From contig NC_060018.1 in assembly GCF_021134715.1 (NCBI RefSeq), positions 248,001-312,000 of the forward strand: a stretch of 64,000 nt of DNA, in the 5' to 3' direction. The notes beneath the pieces are model-generated. The model was not told the origin of the DNA. It ran no database searches and worked only from the letters and a program-made list of their open reading frames with translations. Every line of letters begins with the position of its first letter. Position 1 is the stretch's first letter. Positions 61,423 through 64,000 of this stretch are shown here, one piece after another. Origin of the DNA: Daphnia pulex. Its lineage: Eukaryota > Arthropoda > Branchiopoda > Diplostraca > Daphniidae. Made by a program: the position numbers and the translations under genes.

Positions 61423-62448
61423 TCATTTACGATAACGGAAGCTCATTTGTTGCAGCTGTGCTGTTAATATTTGACTAGTTTCCACGCTCATAGTTATTCC
61501 TGAAGTCACAACCAATGAATGCGGGAAACAATGTTTGGCCACCTTTAATCCGCCACTGAGCATAAACACATTTTCGTAACCTCGTTCCATTAGAGTTGTA
61601 GCCACTTGGGGTGCTAGTATTTCATCTTCGTCATACACTACTATAATGTGCTCAGGATGATTTTTCTAAGAAACAAAAATTATGAATAAGATATTTTAAT
61701 TTGAAATAAGTTTTACACCAACATATTTCAGAAGAGAAGATGTTTCATAATTAGCGCGAGAGAGTAGACTTTTAGGATAGTTATCAGCCGTGATTATGTG
61801 ATTTTTGTTGTATTCATCAACATCTCTCACATCAAGAAGGATGTATGGCCTCTGGCTTTCCTTTTTATCTTCATCACTGTTTAAAGATTTATTAATGTAT
61901 TTTTAAAATAAAATATAACGATTTTTTAGATTGGTAAGGATTTCATTACTCATTATCTGGATATGTTCTGTATGAAGAAAGAGTAGACTTTGTCGTAACA
62001 GCAGCTGCTTCTTCCAACTCTTCTTCATTCTTTGCTTGATGAGATTCAGATTCAAGATATACACTTTCACAAATTAAAGATACAAGCAATGATATTTTGA
62101 TCCTAGGAAAAATCTCATCAGGTTTGAAGTGGAAGTTTCTTTGGATGATATCGAAATCCTCCATCATTTTTCCAACATGATAGCCTAATCATTGCAAAAT
62201 AGTAATAAACACGAAGGAAACATTTTTTTGAACTATTACCTGAATTTGTTTTAGGAATGACATTTTCGAATCTGGTCTTGGATTTCTTCAGGTGTAAGTG
62301 AAAATGAATCAAGCACACGATTAGATAAGTTTCAAAGTAAATACTAGGCTTAACATTTCTAATGAACTGATGAAAAGCCTACCGATCGCTGAGAAGCTGA
62401 TGACATTCCCTTGTTGAATGTATTTTCATTTTTTCGGAACTGTGACAT
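61423..62448 (-). CDS. CEP41: Centrosomal protein of 41 kDa (CEP41), rhodanese-like
   Basis: Five exons on the minus strand: 62383-62448, 62240-62285, 61950-62184, 61717-61876 and 61423-61665; 249 aa (human 373). The start MSQFRKNENTFNKGMSSASQ was chosen because it is the only ATG that joins the second exon in phase. Conserved N-terminal stretch KSKTRFENVIPKTNSGYHVG and FHFKPDEIFPRIKISLLVSL (human YRYKKDELFKRLKVTTFAQL). Rhodanese domain: YILLDVRDVDEYNKNHIITA, HIIVVYDEDEILAPQVATTL, ERGYENVFMLSGGLKVAKHC. The catalytic Cys loop of true rhodaneses is replaced by YDEDE, as in human CEP41, so no sulfur transfer is expected. CEP41 is needed for tubulin glutamylation in cilia. The C-terminal tail of the vertebrate protein is absent. 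Confidence 0.85.
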
Positions 62449-62747
62449 ACTTTTATTATAAAAATCGCGTCTGAACTATTAAGATTTATTTAATAAACTG
62501 TCCAAACGAGTGTTTTTATTTTGAAATTTGAAGATCTGGTATCACATCTACTTGAGTTATTTCGTTGCTATGGGCAACCAAAAACGAAAATAATACGTCT
62601 TGTCATCACTAGGTGGTGTTTAATAGATCCCGCCAATCGCTTTGAAATTACAAAAACTAATGAACCCATTCAGAATTTTTCCAAAACAATTGTATGGAGT
62701 TTTGCAGTATGATTTTATCAAAGACATATAGCATCATAAACCAGATA

Positions 62748-64000
62748 CTAATAGTTGAAGCGGTTGCGGATATCACTGAATAGAGGAGCCCACTTGCTAT
62801 CGGCACGGAAAAAGACTGGCGTTTTACCTAAAGTGGCGTTAATCGTGATTGAAGTAGGGCCTTCAACAACCTGCTGATCATCATCCCAAAAGTGTATCCA
62901 ACGACTGGATGGTAAATAAACTTCCTGGTTAGTCTTGGACGGTTCCAAGACAGGCGATACCAATAAATCGAAGCCGTACATGAATTCGTATTGAATTTCG
63001 AAAGTTTCTAAATCCTCAGGAAAATGAAGAAACAGAGGAGACATTGCTGGAGTACCAAGTGTTGATACTTGAGAAACTACTTCTTGGTGATAGGGAGTGA
63101 GCGATGTGTATATCGATGATAAACGAGCGAAGCTCTTTAGAGTTTCGTTGGTTGAATAGACTTGGTGATTTAGTTCCGGTTTGTTCCCTAAACAAATTCT
63201 TTGCAGTTACTTGTGAACACTTCAATTGGCCAATTAATATTTTACCTTCGTGAGTTCTCATTAATGGTGTGAAAACGCTGTATTCAGCCCAGCGCAACAA
63301 CAGTTCTTCACTACGAGTCAATATTCCATTTAGAGTTGTATATCCTCCTATATCGCTGTGACTTAGACCAAAGCCGGACAGACCCAACGAAAGAGCTACG
63401 ATATAAAATAGATTAAACTTGGCATTACTTGATCGCAGATCGTATTTTAAATACCTGCAACAATACTAGAGGGTAATCCATCAGACTTTGACCAGTCCAC
63501 GTTTTGATCACCTGCCCACATCATTGAATGAAAGTATTGGGCGCCTGTAAATCCCGATCTTGCCCACGGTAGAACTGAATTCAATGTGCCACTTTGTTCT
63601 AAAGCGAGTCTGAACAAATGATCATAGGAAGGAGAGAAGATTTAGGAAAGGAAATAATTTTGTTTGCTAAACTCAATCATTTATACCGAACTGTGCTGGC
63701 CCATAGAACAGGCAAAAGATTATGAAATTCATACGGATCTGAAGGTTCGCTGACTGCAACAGCGTCGATTGGCGTATATTCTCCAAAATCTGCCATGAAT
63801 CCTTTGAAACCAAACTCAATAATATTTTTTTGAATGAGATCTAAAATTTCACCAGGATGGAAGGATGAAGGAATTAATACAAATCAAATGGCATAATAAT
63901 AAAAAAATTACATACCAGCGTACCACTGTTTGGCCAGAGGGTTCGAGAAATCAATTGTGCCAGCAAGAAATCCGCCAAAATCCTGTCTATAAGTTTCCCC
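62748..64000 (-). CDS. GH31 glycosidase, sulfoquinovosidase-like, C-terminal half (runs off right edge)
   Basis: Exons on the minus strand: 63916-64000 (continues outside), 63687-63840, 63455-63609, 63246-63395 and 62748-63187; about 328 residues, in phase. The sequence follows bacterial sulfoquinovosidase YihQ block by block: IIEFGFKGFMADFGEYTPID with the nucleophile Asp, GFTGAQYFHSMMWAGDQNVD with the acid/base Asp, LSHSDIGGYTTLNGILTRSE, LLRWAEYSVFTPLMRTHEGN, PLFLHF and GKTPVFFRADSKWAPLF. In YihQ the Tyr of DIGGY helps bind the sulfonate of sulfoquinovose; ordinary alpha-glucosidases have DICGF-type sequence there. The Gln-Arg-Trp part of the recognition site lies outside the window. Hydrolysis of alpha-sulfoquinovosides from plant and algal sulfolipid is therefore likely but not proved. 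Confidence 0.85.

Overview
The window reads as a gene-dense stretch of a small arthropod genome, most likely a branchiopod crustacean of the Daphnia type. This is inferred from introns of about 55-80 bp, short intergenic gaps, animal-only genes (FBXO11, Smaug, TRIP13, lamin, CEP41, an ionotropic receptor, a SID-1-like protein) and a tyrosine/threonine repeat gene of a kind I associate with Daphnia. I see no bacterial operons, CRISPR arrays, rRNA or tRNA genes. Exon models were built by hand from GT-AG (twice GC-AG) boundaries; wherever a complete model is given the exon phases add up.

Layout. 1-6.2 kb: 5' part of a SID-1-like dsRNA channel gene (minus, runs off the left edge), a TREX-type 3'-5' exonuclease and a chemosensory-type ionotropic receptor. 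7.0-11.3 kb: a decayed island with a small one-pass membrane ORF without ATG, a 5'-truncated XPG/ERCC5 nuclease, and a CZIB (CXXC zinc-binding) gene nested in an XPG intron and broken by a 4-bp duplication. 12-13.3 kb: a tandemly repeated non-coding block. 15.3-18.5 kb: a nuclear lamin.

19.4-28.6 kb: a large palindrome. Two outer arms of about 3.08 kb (19976-23055 and 25477-28556) look identical in every stretch compared and enclose a core whose two halves have clearly diverged. The arms carry fragments of an apoptosis-inducing-factor gene, a frameshifted Tyr/Thr repeat gene, a piggyBac-type MITE and a hairpin element. The 12-13.3 kb block reappears inverted at 28.8-30 kb, beside the right arm, so the inverted duplication was probably once larger and has lost the lamin segment on the right.

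30.9-64 kb: ordinary compact housekeeping and developmental genes: TRIP13 (minus), RpS21 (plus), FBXO11 (minus), Smaug/SAMD4 (minus), GCC1/GCC88 (minus), SPCS1 (plus), YAE1 (plus), cofilin (minus), SmD2 (plus), PSMA6 (minus), CEP41 (minus), and at the right edge the C-terminal half of a GH31 sulfoquinovosidase-like glycosidase (minus). Several pairs are divergent with gaps of 200-450 bp that must hold shared promoters (TRIP13/RpS21, GCC1/SPCS1).

The genes are functionally mixed and form no pathway cluster. The parts most worth a second look are the palindrome with its uneven arm identity, the decayed XPG/CZIB island, the unusual lamin tail, and the sulfoquinovosidase-like enzyme in an animal that would graze on sulfolipid-rich algae.
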